The notes below the pieces were generated by a model. That model saw nothing but the letters and a program-made list of their open reading frames with translations, was not told where the DNA came from and searched no databases. The translations under genes and the position numbers were made by a program. A stretch of DNA of 64,000 nucleotides from Larix kaempferi (Eukaryota > Streptophyta > Pinopsida > Pinales > Pinaceae), in contig BSBM01000252.1 of NCBI GenBank assembly GCA_027924585.1, positions 1,178,001 through 1,242,000 on the forward strand, written 5' to 3'. Below, piece by piece: positions 1 through 11,901 of the stretch. The stretch's first letter is position 1. Every line of letters starts with the position of its first letter.

Positions 1-306
1 TTTTGAGCATGCAGCATGGTTTCAATTTGCAGTTTGTATACAGAGCATGTTGGTTTGTAGTGGATGGATTGTTTTAAGAACATGGTTACAGGCTGCAATG
101 ATGGATTAGGCATTGCTCTACGTGTTCTTAGCACCTCACAGGGAAATGCTATCCTTAGATGGAGCCAATGCTAGTATCAAAATCTACCCACCAAAATTCT
201 TACTTCTCTAAGCTTAATTTACTCTTGGTTTCAAATTCGATAACGAATTGGATCAATTTTGTATGAGATGTGCTACAAAATTCCTATAAATTATGTAGCA
301 GAAATT
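1..306. other. Left flank, no gene seen
   Basis: AT-rich sequence before the first base shared with the tandem duplication. All frames are closed by many stops and I recognise no repeat or coding fragment. It is the only pre-duplication flank visible on this side. Confidence 0.4.
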
Positions 307-1881
307 AACTAAATTTTCACCATGGTGTTACTGAACTTGTTAGGAGTTTCCAAACAACTATTCAAGCTAAAGAGTAGGTTATTGTCATGTCAAAGTATGC
401 CCTACATTATTAGTTAAATCAATGGTTTTGCCATGAATATGTTAGCCGTCAGGTTGGGAAGCAATGAAATGGATAGAGGAGATTAAAGCTGTGAAATTTA
501 AATGGATTATGGATATTTCATGCCCGCATGTGTATTAAAGGGAATATTTAATAATGAAAATCCGTGGGGTTTTGTGCACAAAGGATTTTTTATTAGAGAG
601 AAATGCACAAAAAATGGATTTGGAATAATCGTAAAATCATTTCTAAATATTATTTTTTATCCATAAACTTTGAATATGAAAACCTTGTGCGAAACAAGAA
701 ATGGTTTTTCCAATATCTCCAAAATTCCATATGTTTTATGTAAATATGAAATTATTTCTCAAAACCACGGGCATATACAGAAATGGTTTTAGAGGATGTG
801 CATGGTTTTGGGGATTAATTTTTGAAAAATATTTCAAATGGAAATATTTATCCCAAATGTTTGGATAAAATTTTCCATTTCCTGGAAAATTATTTAAAGA
901 GAAGGGATCTTCTATGCAGAGAAAAATATGTGGCACCCAGATTTATGTTTCGTAGTAATTAAATTTATCATTTGAAGAGAGGAATGTTAACGGGTAGGCA
1001 GAGTATTTACCAGCCAGCAAATTGAGGATTGATATCTTCATCAAATTTAATCCAAATTCCATTCCATATTTAATGGAGGGGACTCAACAATTTTAAAACA
1101 ACATTTTTAGCATTAGTTTCAGATAAGCAGTTCGATATTTCTTTCAGGATTGTTTTGTAACTCTCAAATGTGAAAAGGACATTGGGTATGTGCATATCAT
1201 AATCAACAAGTGGAGCTTAATTTTGGTCAAAGTGGTTCCTTCAAAAGTGGATATTAGATCTTAAATAAGATTTTGAGTCACTATTGTTAATCCTTGTAAA
1301 TGTTTTTGTTATCCTAGATGAAGATTTGATCCATGGTTCTAGGATCTAATTTCAAATGATGTAATGTAATGAATATCTATAAAAAGACAATATGTAAAGG
1401 GAATAAAGGGTTTGATTTTCCTCTTATAGGAAGCAGGGGGTTATAGAAGGGGCGAGTTTGTAGTGTGTAAATTTATTCAGCAAGCTAATATATAAGTAGT
1501 GTTCTCATGTTCAATGATCTATCATCTTATTGGTCAGTGCATTAATTATCATCCAAGTTCAGATTTAATTGTAGTAGAAATTCTATTGTGAATTGCCTGT
1601 AACATGAGAATGTGCATTCCTATACCGTTGATTCTAGACTTTCAACATTGTTTGAGTTTAGGACATCTTCTTATAAATGTGTGGCTGCCTTATCCACATG
1701 TTTATTTCATTTTTCTGCTTTACCTTGTGTTTATGTCTTGTTTACCTTATGTTTATGTCTTGTTTGTCCTTTGAGTTGTATGTCAATGACCTATGAAAGG
1801 CTGTTCATTATGTTGGATATATTTGATTTTGAACCTTAGATTCTTTAAGCCCTTGTGACCCATTTCGTTGAACCTACTTTA

Positions 1882-2442
1882 TCAACCAACCAAAACTATT
1901 CCAAATCCAAGATGTGCTAGGCATGTCCCTTTTGCATTCAGTGGACATCTTCTAGCGCTAACAGTGTCCCAAACAACAACAATTTTGTAGGCACAGAGTC
2001 TGTCATTCTTGGCGGAAAATTGATTTTTAATTTGGGAGTCAATGAGGTCAGAATCGTGTATAAAAATTATACACTTAATCTTTAGATCTTCGACAATATC
2101 TAAACCTAAAAGTAAAGCCTCATATTCCACTACATTATTAGTGCAATCAAATTCCAAGAGGAATGAGTACACACTTTCTTCCCCTATTGGTGAAGTTAGA
2201 ACAACACCAGCTCCTGCACGTTGTCTAGACATGGCCCCGTCAAAGTGCATTTTCCAGATTTTACTAGGCGGGAAAGGTTGTTGCCTAATTTCTTCCCAAT
2301 AGTTGGCCAACACCATAAAATTTTCGACTTCATCCGTTGAATGCATGACTTCATCAAAAAGATGGTCAGGGGTTTCAACATGCTCACTCATGGGAGGCTC
2401 ATTCAATAAAGTTATGGAAGAGACTTTATTAGTAGGGATCAT
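1882..2442 (-). pseudogene. Archaeal-type RNase H (aRNH) domain of a Tat-like Ty3/gypsy remnant, copy A
   Basis: The 186-codon frame reads as an aRNase H: a first catalytic Asp in HFDGAMSRQRAGAG, the Glu in NNVVEYEALLLGL and an Asp in IHDSDLIDSQIKNQ. The final HN..AD block is not found in frame. This domain is the extra RNase H characteristic of the Tat group of Ty3/gypsy elements. It follows the protease remnant directly, with only a short linker (DEVENFMVLANYWEE...) and no reverse transcriptase between. The matching frame in copy B is at 26624-27199. It is non-functional as part of a broken element, but the domain call is firm. Confidence 0.75.
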
Positions 2443-2930
2443 TGATTATGTGAGATCCATTTGAATACTACCCCCAGCCTAGTGGCCCATTCCCTAGACA
2501 ACAACGTTCCTCGGACGTCAGGAACATTAAGGACCAAAAAATCTGTAGATAACTCAACGTCACAACACGCTACCAATCTTATTTTCAAATTGTTGATAAC
2601 ACCCATGGACTTAATTGGACGGGAGTCCATGCCACAAAAATTTGTATGGTCTAGACGAGGTTAAATCAAGTTGTTCCAAGACCTGGAGGGGCATGACATT
2701 GACCTCATCTCCAAAAAATTCAATGAACTGAACTTTGTTCGAGGGAATTTCACCAACTCTTTCAATGACACCAATACTGATGAACTTGACAGTTTGCCCA
2801 ACACATTTGTCTTCATAGGTTCTTGCTCTCGAGGTGCTTCATTAGAGGGATTCTTGTTTTGGGTGTCAGAGCTAGACTATTGTCTCCATAGATTTGCTTT
2901 TGGAGCATTCACTTTCAAATAAGGTTTAGG
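2443..2930 (-). pseudogene. Retropepsin remnant of the Tat-like element, copy A (active-site part deleted)
   Basis: The frame at 2439-2630 carries the C-terminal part of a retropepsin, ending in LLSREWATRLG, a typical Tat-family end of the protease. Compared with copy B, about 310 bp equivalent to 27463-27768 are missing at about 2712. The deleted part includes the catalytic MLDLGAEVN segment, so this copy cannot encode an active protease. Upstream (2671-2930) is the linker towards the gag-like part. Confidence 0.6.
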
Positions 2931-3530
2931 ATCAAATTTAACTGCTTCCCTAAGAGGAGGAATGACTTCCTCATGGTAACTTTATTAGGCGTTCGTATAT
3001 TCTCAGGGATAGGTCTTGGAGGACCAAATACTATCTTTTGCTTCAAAGCGGAAAGACTATTCTTCTGAGAGGTAACTCTACCCTTTGATGCCTTCTTCGG
3101 AACAACATTTGGATCAAGGTGTTGCTTAGCCATAGCCTTTTAGATGGATTCATTCCTGAGAGGATTGCCTCGATGATCAGCCTCCATGCAGATGTTGGGT
3201 TTTGATCGCATTGTGGGTTGGGATGGTGGAGTTGTTATAAACACTCTCGTATATATGTTGAAGATATTCATCACGTTCCCTATTGTGTTCTTCTTGTTGC
3301 TTCACCAAAAGAACAACCAAGGTGACCAATTCATATAATTGAGTCATAAATTTAATGGTCATGATGTTCCCCATGTTAGAGTCTTTTGAGAATGACATAA
3401 TTCTAGAACGGCACAGGTTTCCTTGAGGATTATCAGAACTATCTAAACTTCTAAGGTTATAGGGATGGGTTCGACCCATAGTGTAGTCGCAATGTGGACT
3501 CACCTGATGAACTTGAACCATTGTTCATTG
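2931..3530 (-). pseudogene. Gag-like N-terminal region of the Tat-like remnant, copy A
   Basis: Two adjacent frames (3177-3521 and 2915-3133) carry a segment with MTQLYELVTLVVLLVKQQEE and then a lysine-rich stretch. It lies 160-190 bases after a primer-binding site and before the protease, where gag belongs. No zinc knuckle is visible. The gag assignment rests on position, not on a recognised domain. Confidence 0.45.
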
Positions 3531-3693
3531 AAAGTTTTTGTCGTGAGAGAGGTAAGAGATGAGCGACCAAAAATGATGGTTGTGATAATTAAGTATGAAC
3601 AAAATACAACCAACAAAATTATTACAGAACGTGATGTGAAAGATAGACACAAGCAAAAGGTACACTCATAGACACCTAGGGTAAGCCTCTACC

Positions 3694-3711
3694 TCCCTGA
3701 CAACGGTGCCA
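3694..3711 (-). other. Candidate PBS (tRNA-Asp-like) of the Tat-like remnant, copy A
   Basis: The minus strand reads TGGCACCGTTGTCAGGGA, three mismatches from the complement of the plant tRNA-Asp 3' end (TGGCGCCGTTGCCGGGGA). It sits upstream of the minus-strand gag-like frame. An LTR should therefore start near 3716 and run to the right, but I could not find its partner to the left of 1882. Confidence 0.55.
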
Positions 3712-6700
3712 AAAATGTTATCATGGTTCTTGTAGGTGCCCCTTGAGAGACTCTAATCCAGGATGGTAGAGGGGGATGGCAGCTAAAGCTGTGGCCTAAG
3801 AGGGTCCTGACCTTGGAATGAGGATCGAAAATCACACCAATCAAGACTTTCTTCGCTTTATTCCAGATGGTGGGAGACCCCGACCCAACCTTATGGAAAA
3901 ACCAAGAGATAGATACCTAACAAAGCCAATTAGAAGACACACAAGAGATACCCTATGAATGAAACCCTAGGTCTCAGGTAACTAATATTGAGGAAGGTTT
4001 TCGGAAATCACACCAATCAAGACTTTCTTCACTTTATGCTAGATGGTGGGAGACCCTGACCCAACCTTATGGAAAAACCAAGAGATAGATACCTAACAAA
4101 GCCAATTAGAAGACACACAAGAGATGCCCTATGAATGAAACCCTAGGTCTCAGGTAACTAATATTGAGGAAGGTTTGACTGATAACAAATATGTAGCAAT
4201 ATGAATACAAATGACTCCTCAATAGCAATGCAATCAAATAAAGACCCAGGTTAAATAGTGCTAGGAGTAAATGAGCAAATCACTACCCAAGGGGGTTAGA
4301 CTTAGTGAAATGAGATGGCCCAAATGTAGGATTTGAAAAAACAGTTAATGGATGTCCTAACAATTGAAAATATTGCTTGGGTGAAAGATAAACACAATAG
4401 CAAAAGGCCACAAGCAAGACCAAGTCACAAACAAAAAACCATAGTCACCAAGGCAAGGGGGCGCATTCATAAAAAAAACAGTGCCTAGTCTAGCGGGGTA
4501 AATGGAGTCAAAATTTTATAACATTCAGGTTCTAGGGGTTTTAGACTAAGGCCAAATATACCCAAATGCTAGATTCCTAAGATTCTATGTAAATGACTTA
4601 CCGAATTTTTAAAGTGTTGTAAGCTAGTTTAATCATTTTGCTAACTAGAGGTATGGAAATGAGAAAGAGAGAATGCATGAACTAATTACTTGGATGTCTT
4701 GGAAAATGCTAAGAAGGTGACAATCTTCTCTAATAGTGATCAACTTAGAGGAAGGTGATGAAGCTCTAGCCCAAATCGATTTTCCCAAGTGACCAATGCA
4801 TCCTCTTCCCTGCAAAACAAACAACCACAAGTCAATTTGATTTGCATATGGAGAAAATAATTTGCATACAAGGAATTTCAAAGAGCATATGATTGAGAAT
4901 GAAATACAAAATAACTGCTTGATTGCTTCGCAATTTGGAGAAAGAGAAAGAGGGGTTTCCCCACAAGTGCGCCCTATACCAATTCGATGCCCTGCATGCA
5001 AAGTTGAATCACAACAAGAATGCCAAGAACCACAATGAAATGCATATAGTGCCAAAGGGAAATGATAAGCAATCACAATACTCAAACATCTATCACAAGA
5101 GAACAATTTTTTTGCTCATAATAATTTCTCTCTATTGTTGCAAGTCCAAGAGCCAAAAGTGCATTACAATGACAGCCTTCTCCCTTTTATAGAAAATGGG
5201 AGAGAAAGATCCCTATCCATCTTATTATGAATGGTTGATATTACAAGATAGAAATCAAAATCAATGGTTGAGATTGATTAATTTTTACGATACATAAACC
5301 ATCTCAAAAGAGGGGGGTGATTTTCCCTCATGCGCCCAAGTACAATAACAAACTGATATAACAATGATAATAAAATGAAATGGGTCCCTAGTGGCTATGT
5401 TGTCCCCCTAAGCACACAACATGGCAGCCACAACATAGACCAAGGCACAAAAAGTGAAATCGATACTCCCTAGTGCGTCCTCCCTCATGTGGTGCGATTT
5501 TCCCAAGAGGAGCCAAATACATAAAGTGGGGCCCAAATGATGAATATAGCATGTGAGATGAAGCCCAAAGTGTCCTCAATACATAATATAAATACCCACA
5601 GTCATTATTTTTCCAAACATTCACCCTTTGATAGACTTGATAAACCATGGTCACTTTAATTTTTTAATTAAAATGTCGATAAGGCTTGTAAATGATAAAA
5701 ATGTCCATAATTTGTTATTCCTTTGTCTGGAACTATGATATAAGTCCACGGATGAAATCATAAGCATGAATTCCATAAGGAACAACTACTCATATGCCAT
5801 GGATCCACATGTGTTGTGATTTGGATGGAAAACCATGTCCAATAATTAAAATATATAGCTTGTTAAATAATAATAAATATGTATCAACACTAAAATCCAC
5901 CGAATGAAGCATGGAATAGTATATTGAATATGCATAGGCATAAATATACTTGAAATGACAAATCGTAGTCACACCCACCCACTCCCAGGCGTTGCTGGTT
6001 GACCAAGTCCAAACTTGGTCAAACATAATCAAAATGGTAAAAATGATGATTGAACCAAAATTGAGTGTCTCTGTGTGCATAAGGCATTAATAGTACTCTC
6101 CAAATGAAATTGCTAGCAAATATAAATCATAGGTGGCATGTACCAGTGGTGATCATAATAAACAACATAAAATATGGACCAAAAATTGATAGATGCATAA
6201 CAATAATGAAGTCCTAGACATATGCTCATTTCACATTCATTCCCATGTACAATTTAGACCACCCCTCACTTACTCTGGGTGAGGTGGAAACAAAGAAAGG
6301 ATAGGTCCAATGAGGTTTGACTCATGTGGACAAGACTAGTGATCTCTCAGAGTACAAGGGGAAATAGGGACACAATGCCATGCACTGGGTAGGCAGACAC
6401 TAGGGAATGACGGTCTCTCACAAATGGGTAGAGTGCTTAGAAGTGCTCCAATAGACTCTAACAAGTGCCTTGATGGATTTTCATTTCTACTTTCCCTTTT
6501 GCAAGTCTTTGACTTTCATTTAGGCTTGCATCCTTTTAGACATAACATTCAGCTCCGATGCATTTTATACGTGGCCTTTTTATTTGACGACCCTTCGGAT
6601 TTCACATGTGTTGAGAAGAACAACTAATTGCATATTTCATCCAAGGTTTGCATTTCATTTCATTCCATTTCCCTTTCTATGATTTTACATATGCTAAGAA

Positions 6701-7172
6701 GCACAACCAATCGTGGCTTTCATGATGGGCACTCTTCATTTATAAATAAGGACAACTTACTTTGAGGACTAAGGGAGACACTTTCGGTGGACAACACAAT
6801 CCTAACTGCACCTCAACATCCAGGGTAACGGACAGGAAGCAGATCGACGGGACTGAAAATGCAACCACACACTCTAGAGTTGAGACACAAATAACTGGAG
6901 GCCATACCATTACAGAGGTCAGAGTGGGGGAAGCTCTTTGATCTCATAAGTCTCATCCAAGTCAGGGGAGATAATATGCATGATGGACAAATGAATGGGT
7001 GGAAGGAAAAGTGGACATGTGAGGCTAGAGGCAAGTGGGGAATGGACTAAGTTGTAGAAGGGGTAACCCTACTGATGAGTATATGCCTAAGTCTTCACAT
7101 CATGCTATTTAACCATTCAGTTTTTAGTCCACGGGAAGCCACAAGATGCATAATCACCACACTGCTACCACA
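3712..7172. other. No gene seen; possible LTR and downstream sequence of the Tat-like remnant
   Basis: About 3.5 kb next to the candidate PBS, matched by 28764-32011 in copy B. Short frames exist but none persists in both copies or resembles a known domain. The segment just after the PBS could be a 5' LTR in minus orientation, but without a second LTR this is not proven. Confidence 0.4.
3831..4178 (+). repeat. 176-bp direct tandem duplication, present only in copy A
   Basis: ATCACACCAATCAAGACTTT occurs at 3831 and again at 4007. The following ~170 bases, including CCTATGAATGAAACCCTAGG, repeat almost perfectly. Copy B has one unit (about 28885-29060), so the duplication happened after the A/B split. 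Confidence 0.85.
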
Positions 7173-7177
7173 TATGC

Positions 7178-8629
7178 TGTTGACTGCTTTTCTAGGCAGA
7201 CCCGGGTTTTAATGAAGCGCAGCAACAAAACCCCTTGGCGCACTGGCCCTCTCGGCAACGAGCTGCGCGGCAGCTCGAGGTCTCACCCGAAGTGGCTATG
7301 GGGGGTTAAGGAATCAGGTTTCCTTAACCGTGGTGACGCGGAGATTGTTCTATGTATCTTCTTCTTCCTCAAATATCGGCGGCCGGACCTTCCCGCAGGC
7401 CGCTCGGCGCAGCTGCGCGGATTCCTTCCTAGGCCGGCCTACTGCGCGGTTTCTCCTCTCTAGCGCAGAAGGCAACTATTCCTGGCGTTGACGCGCTAAA
7501 TACTTCCTTGCCCTTCGCATCCAGCGCAGTAACGTATTCCTCGCTCGCTGCAGCGACAGCGCGTTACTACTTCTTGGTACTTAACACTTATAGCTATCAA
7601 GAGACCTTTCCGACTCACTTAAACAGTCGCAAAGATGAAGCAAAGATGTACACACAGGTAATGATCTTAAACACTTATCATTCATGCAAATATTATAACA
7701 AGAAGATATACGTGACGCTCATCTCCTCGAGGAAAACCACATCCACGGGAGTTTTATATTAACCAGAAAATGATAGAGTTATACAATATGCTGCGCACAC
7801 AGCTGCAGCCTTAGATCTTACAGGAAACTCCACGCACACAGCTGGGAGCCCTTCTCTCAATCTTGTCTCCTCTCTATGGAGATTACAAAGGCACAGACGT
7901 CGACTCAGACTGTCTGGCAACTCAGGGATTAGCTCCTCGGCTATCCGATTTCCTCTCTAGTTCTACACACCGGGTAGAAAATACAGTGAAGGATAATCAA
8001 CACATGATCTATCCTTTAGACTGGCTCTCTAACAGTCTAGCATCTAACTCTCTAACTCTCCAAAAGGAAGGAACTGAAGGACTAAGGGAACCTCTACCCA
8101 TTACAATGATTCATATATATAGGTGGCCATGACGGTCACACCTTTACAAGACTGTGGGCCTTTCCCAACAGTGATTCCCAAAAACCCTAACCACGCACAT
8201 GGCTAGGTGTACTGTAGGCGCCGCTTGCAGTCACGTCGCCGCTTCCTGCAGGCTCCGTGAATTCCGGCGCAGATTGTGGGTATGGGCGATCGTCCTTCGC
8301 CTTCAATGCTCTGGTCCGTTGCTCCTCCTTGATCCGAGCAACCATAACTTCTGTACTAAGCCTTTAAATGAGGGTAGCTGAGCCCTCTACTCCATCGCCT
8401 TATTTATTATGGTAGCTGAGCCACCTTCATTCTTCGATGACGTGCGCGCGAGCTCCGCAATTTCCGGTCTGTGATCTGCGCTGAGATCATCCATCTGGCA
8501 CCGTACTGCGCACCGTCTCCTTCTTACCCAAAACTTAGTGCTTGTCCCAAAATTAGCACTTTCCTTCCATACTCGTGCTTTTTCCCAAAATTCGCAGCTT
8601 TTACTATAGCTGCGACCTTGGCCCCAACA
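7178..8629 (-). repeat. E1 3' LTR
   Basis: 1452-bp LTR, starting TGTTGACTGC and ending CCCCAACA on the plus strand. It is near-identical to 19173-20624. Differences seen include A/G near 7194, C/T near 7399, C/G near 7673, A/T near 8186, C/A near 8456 and T/C near 8468. The short frames inside it are repeated in the other LTR and are not genes. Confidence 0.97.
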
Positions 8630-8641
8630 GGCCCCCAACGC

Positions 8642-11299
8642 TCACTTGTGGCTCGCCCTCGAGCCACTCGCACTAGCGCGTGGTTGTTTGATTTGCGCAT
8701 CTGCTTTTGCTTGAATCTCCGCGAATGTTTTCTGCCACTTCGCAATAGCGGAGTCCAATTCCTCGATACACTCATCAGCTGTTTGCACTGTTTCTGCGGT
8801 CGCTTCGTCTTTAGTGAGTGTATCAATGATCTCCTGAGACTCGGTAATCTCTTTGATTTTTGTCTCAACCTGGCCAACGATTTCAGCATACTCATCCATG
8901 AATGGCTGAATGTTGTTGGTGAGCTTCTCATCTTCAGTTCTGAGCTTGTGCAGTTGCTGCTGCATTTTGCGCACTTCGCCCATTTTCTTCATCTTTGGCA
9001 AGCCTGTTAAGGACTTAGCTTCTTCATTCAGAACAGTGAGAGACTGTTCTGCAGCTTGCACCTGTTCTGATAGTCCCACTTTAAAAGGGAGGTTCACAAG
9101 CTCTGACCATGCTTCCATAGCCTGGTCCATCAGGTTCTTGGCTTCCTGTACTCGATCTTTCATTCGTGTGGAAGCTCTGCTCAATGCTTCAAATTGTACC
9201 TGCGCATCATCCGTAAGATGCGCAGCAACGCGAGCTTCTAGCTCAGCAATCTGGGCTCTATGGTCCTCAGCCATAGCAACTTTTTCTTGCTCCAGGGTTT
9301 TCACCCTTCCTCCAATAATTTGAACTTTTGCAACCAGAGGGAGGTCTGGTTGAATCTCGCAAGCCGGCAATTCCTGGGCAATCTCTTCTATTGCGTTTCT
9401 GATGCCGGTGTCTTGCGCCTCATAGAGTGCAAGCTTCGCAGAGATATTCTTATGACTTTCCTTCAGCTCTATCTCCTGCGATTGCAGTCGTTGGTTTGCC
9501 TGGAAAGTAGAGAGCTCTCTAGCTCTCAACTCAAGAGAAACTTTCTCCTGTACAAGCTGTAGGGTTTCTATAGGAATCATAGACAAATTTATTTCTACAG
9601 GTCCAACTGTGCTTACCTGTAGTTCAGCTAGAGGATCTGGAAGTGTCATGCTGGTAGGCGGAATATGTACGACAGTGTGCCTTTCTGTGAGTTCTTCAAC
9701 TCGCTCATCAGTTGGAATTTCTTGTGGCGCCTGCGAAGTAGATGCTGGCGCATGGGTCTGCGCAATCCTTCCTGCGAGACCTTTCAGTTCTACAAATTGT
9801 AAGTCTAGAGCACTTCGGATGTGAGCATGCATGTTCCTCATCTCACGAAATTGCTCTTTCAAGTATTTGTCGACCTCCGAGGGAATGGCCTCAGTGGGAT
9901 GCGACACTTTCTGCTTCTTTGTGGCTGGTTCTGTTGAGCCTTCATCGCTTCTTTGCTCAGGGGCTTCCTTGCCCTTATCCTTTTCTTGCGCAGCGACGGG
10001 TGGCATCACAGGTGCGATGTCAGCTGTTGCTCTCCATTCGTCCGACCACGACTTAATGGTTTCTTCGACATCTTCTGTGGTCATCCTGTAAAGACCTAGC
10101 GCCCAGTCACCTGGAATGTCGCAAGGCCGAAGGTAGAGTTGATGGATGTCGGCAGTAAAAGCCAACTTTCCTTCATACAATGTGGCTGTCTCCCCGCTCA
10201 GCCTTGGCATATCTTGTATGGTATCTCGGAGGAGATAGTAGTACTCACAAAAGACAGCGCGATTCATCTTGCGCTTCGCGGGATTAGGGGAATCCCAGAG
10301 GTTGATGTAGCGCATGCCGACAACCTCTCCTGCGCGGCGTGGAAGGAACTGAGTATTCGGGGGCTCCTTCCACCCGACGAGAGCGCATAAAATTAGAAGC
10401 CACGAAAAATGGAATGATTGGCCTGCATTGTCCTGCACATTCAGGCAATCAGCCAAAAAAGAATTCAGCAGGAAGAGAGACCAGTTGTACTGTTCTCCCT
10501 CCGCAGCTGCGATAGCGAGCTCGACGACAGCTCCAGTAACTTCTTTCGGTCGGCACTTTGTGAGAAGTCTGCCTGCAAGCAGACTTCCTGTGAAGCGAAG
10601 TGCCTCATCTTCTACTGTCGTGAGGTCATAAGCCCGACCTCCTCTTGTCAAGTTATATTTCTGGACCAGCTTTGCAGCCAATTTTCGGTCCTTCTCCTTT
10701 CCCACAAAATGGATATTGGGATCCTTACCAACCTTAGATAGACCGGTGATGCGGTGTATCAAATCAACATTTAGATCAATTGGCCTCCCGAGCCAAAGGT
10801 AACCTCCATGAACGCAGGATAGCAGTGTTTTAACGACTGCGTTCACTTCATTGCTACGCCCAAAGTGCGGTAGCTTCAACAAATTCAAGAGTCCAGGGCG
10901 CTCAAGATTTGCTGCAAATCCCTTCGGGATAAACTCGTCAACCTGCCTGGTGGGATTATGGACGATATCCAGATATCGGTCCAACTGGAACTGAGGATAT
11001 GTCTTATAGTCTCCAAGGTTAAAATCAGAGAATTTAGCCAATGGAATGTTTCCCAATAGTTGGCCTTCTACCCGCACACTAGCCGGTAGTGGCGGTAGCG
11101 GAATTGGATACTTTGCATTCTTCGGAATCTGTACATCCGGCGCATCATCTGGACGCGGCGGAATATAGTTCACCATAGACGCGAGCGGCTCTGGAACAGG
11201 TTCCTCCGGCTGCTGCTGAGATGCTCTTGTGCCTGGAGATGTTCTGGGATCAGTAGCACCGGGGTGTACGTAGGTCGAAGCCGTCACCGGAGTGGCCAT
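8642..11299 (-). CDS. E1 third ORF: large accessory protein, plant-mobile-domain-like N half and coiled-coil C half
   Basis: An intact frame downstream of pol on the same strand, ending 12 bases before the 3' LTR. The open frame reaches back to 11530 (962 codons). I prefer the ATG at 11299 (MATPVTAST..., 885 aa) because a TATA box at 11539-11546 would start transcription after the first ATG. In the numbering of the long frame, residues 150-490 form a folded-looking region with IDLNVDLIHRITGLSKVG at 251-268. A signature of this kind occurs in plant mobile domain-like proteins and in extra ORFs of plant Ty3/gypsy elements. A basic cluster (ATKKQKVSH, about 536-544) could be a nuclear signal. 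Residues 660-945 are rich in heptad-like E/L/K/Q patterns, probably coiled coil. No signal peptide or membrane anchor is seen, which argues against an envelope protein. The function is unknown. Confidence 0.8.
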   Translation of the reverse strand: MATPVTASTYVHPGATDPRTSPGTRASQQQPEEPVPEPLASMVNYIPPRPDDAPDVQIPKNAKYPIPLPPLPASVRVEGQLLGNIPLAKFSDFNLGDYKTYPQFQLDRYLDIVHNPTRQVDEFIPKGFAANLERPGLLNLLKLPHFGRSNEVNAVVKTLLSCVHGGYLWLGRPIDLNVDLIHRITGLSKVGKDPNIHFVGKEKDRKLAAKLVQKYNLTRGGRAYDLTTVEDEALRFTGSLLAGRLLTKCRPKEVTGAVVELAIAAAEGEQYNWSLFLLNSFLADCLNVQDNAGQSFHFSWLLILCALVGWKEPPNTQFLPRRAGEVVGMRYINLWDSPNPAKRKMNRAVFCEYYYLLRDTIQDMPRLSGETATLYEGKLAFTADIHQLYLRPCDIPGDWALGLYRMTTEDVEETIKSWSDEWRATADIAPVMPPVAAQEKDKGKEAPEQRSDEGSTEPATKKQKVSHPTEAIPSEVDKYLKEQFREMRNMHAHIRSALDLQFVELKGLAGRIAQTHAPASTSQAPQEIPTDERVEELTERHTVVHIPPTSMTLPDPLAELQVSTVGPVEINLSMIPIETLQLVQEKVSLELRARELSTFQANQRLQSQEIELKESHKNISAKLALYEAQDTGIRNAIEEIAQELPACEIQPDLPLVAKVQIIGGRVKTLEQEKVAMAEDHRAQIAELEARVAAHLTDDAQVQFEALSRASTRMKDRVQEAKNLMDQAMEAWSELVNLPFKVGLSEQVQAAEQSLTVLNEEAKSLTGLPKMKKMGEVRKMQQQLHKLRTEDEKLTNNIQPFMDEYAEIVGQVETKIKEITESQEIIDTLTKDEATAETVQTADECIEELDSAIAKWQKTFAEIQAKADAQIKQPRASASGSRASHK

Positions 11300-11538
11300 G
11301 CCGAAATCTAAGCCTCGGCGCAGAAATTGACGAACAACTTCTTCAGTTGATAAGTTCTCCGTTGTGAACCAATGTAAATAACAAAACTCTGGACAGCAAA
11401 TGGCGGAACTGCGTAGGGTATAGACGCTGAAAACAAGGGGAAATACTCTGCACACTCGGCTCTGAAAACAATACTTTGGGTCTTCAAACACAACTATGCA
11501 ACTCGAGACAGTAACCCGACATTGATACAAGTGTGAGG

Positions 11539-11546
11539 TATTTATA
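11539..11546 (-). promoter_or_regulatory. Internal TATA box driving the E1 third ORF
   Basis: The minus strand reads GGCTATAAATACCTC, a near-ideal plant TATA box, in the noncoding gap between pol and the third ORF. It lies 240 bases before the ATG at 11299. A start about 30 bases downstream (about 11515) would leave a ~217-base leader. This suggests a separate transcript, as described for the accessory gene of the maize Grande element. Confidence 0.6.
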
Positions 11547-11870
11547 GCCAGCGGAGATAGTAAATGCGACCAAGTGGGGTAACGTCGCTATAGGCGGCTA
11601 CAGATGAGTTGACAACACGCTATCTTCCTTGCCGTAGCGGTGCATTTAGTGTGATTGACGGGTTCTGACAGCCTTCCGGGAGAAGCTAATGCTTTCGGTG
11701 CCTGAGTTAAATGCAAATCTTTCGGAGATTAAGCCGAATCCGTCGGAACGGCTAGACTTAAATAGCGGCCTTATCCTTCATTTATTCAAACGCGGCTACA
11801 TAACTGCTGTAATTCAAAATTTCCGACGGGTCATTTCAACTTAGGAAACTGTGCCTCTATGGGTCCATGA

Positions 11871-11901
<31 letters not shown>

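Noticed and set aside
7146-8381. Several 60-105-codon frames (also at 19084-20376)
   Set aside because: Both sets lie in the E1 LTRs and are the same LTR sequence read twice.
8471-11493. Plus-strand frames opposite the E1 third ORF and pol, such as 8471-9010
   Set aside because: Shadows of the minus-strand coding sequence without any recognised domain.
8642-11530. Envelope gene in the third ORF position
   Set aside because: No signal peptide, transmembrane anchor or cleavage-site pattern; the sequence is soluble and coiled-coil-like.
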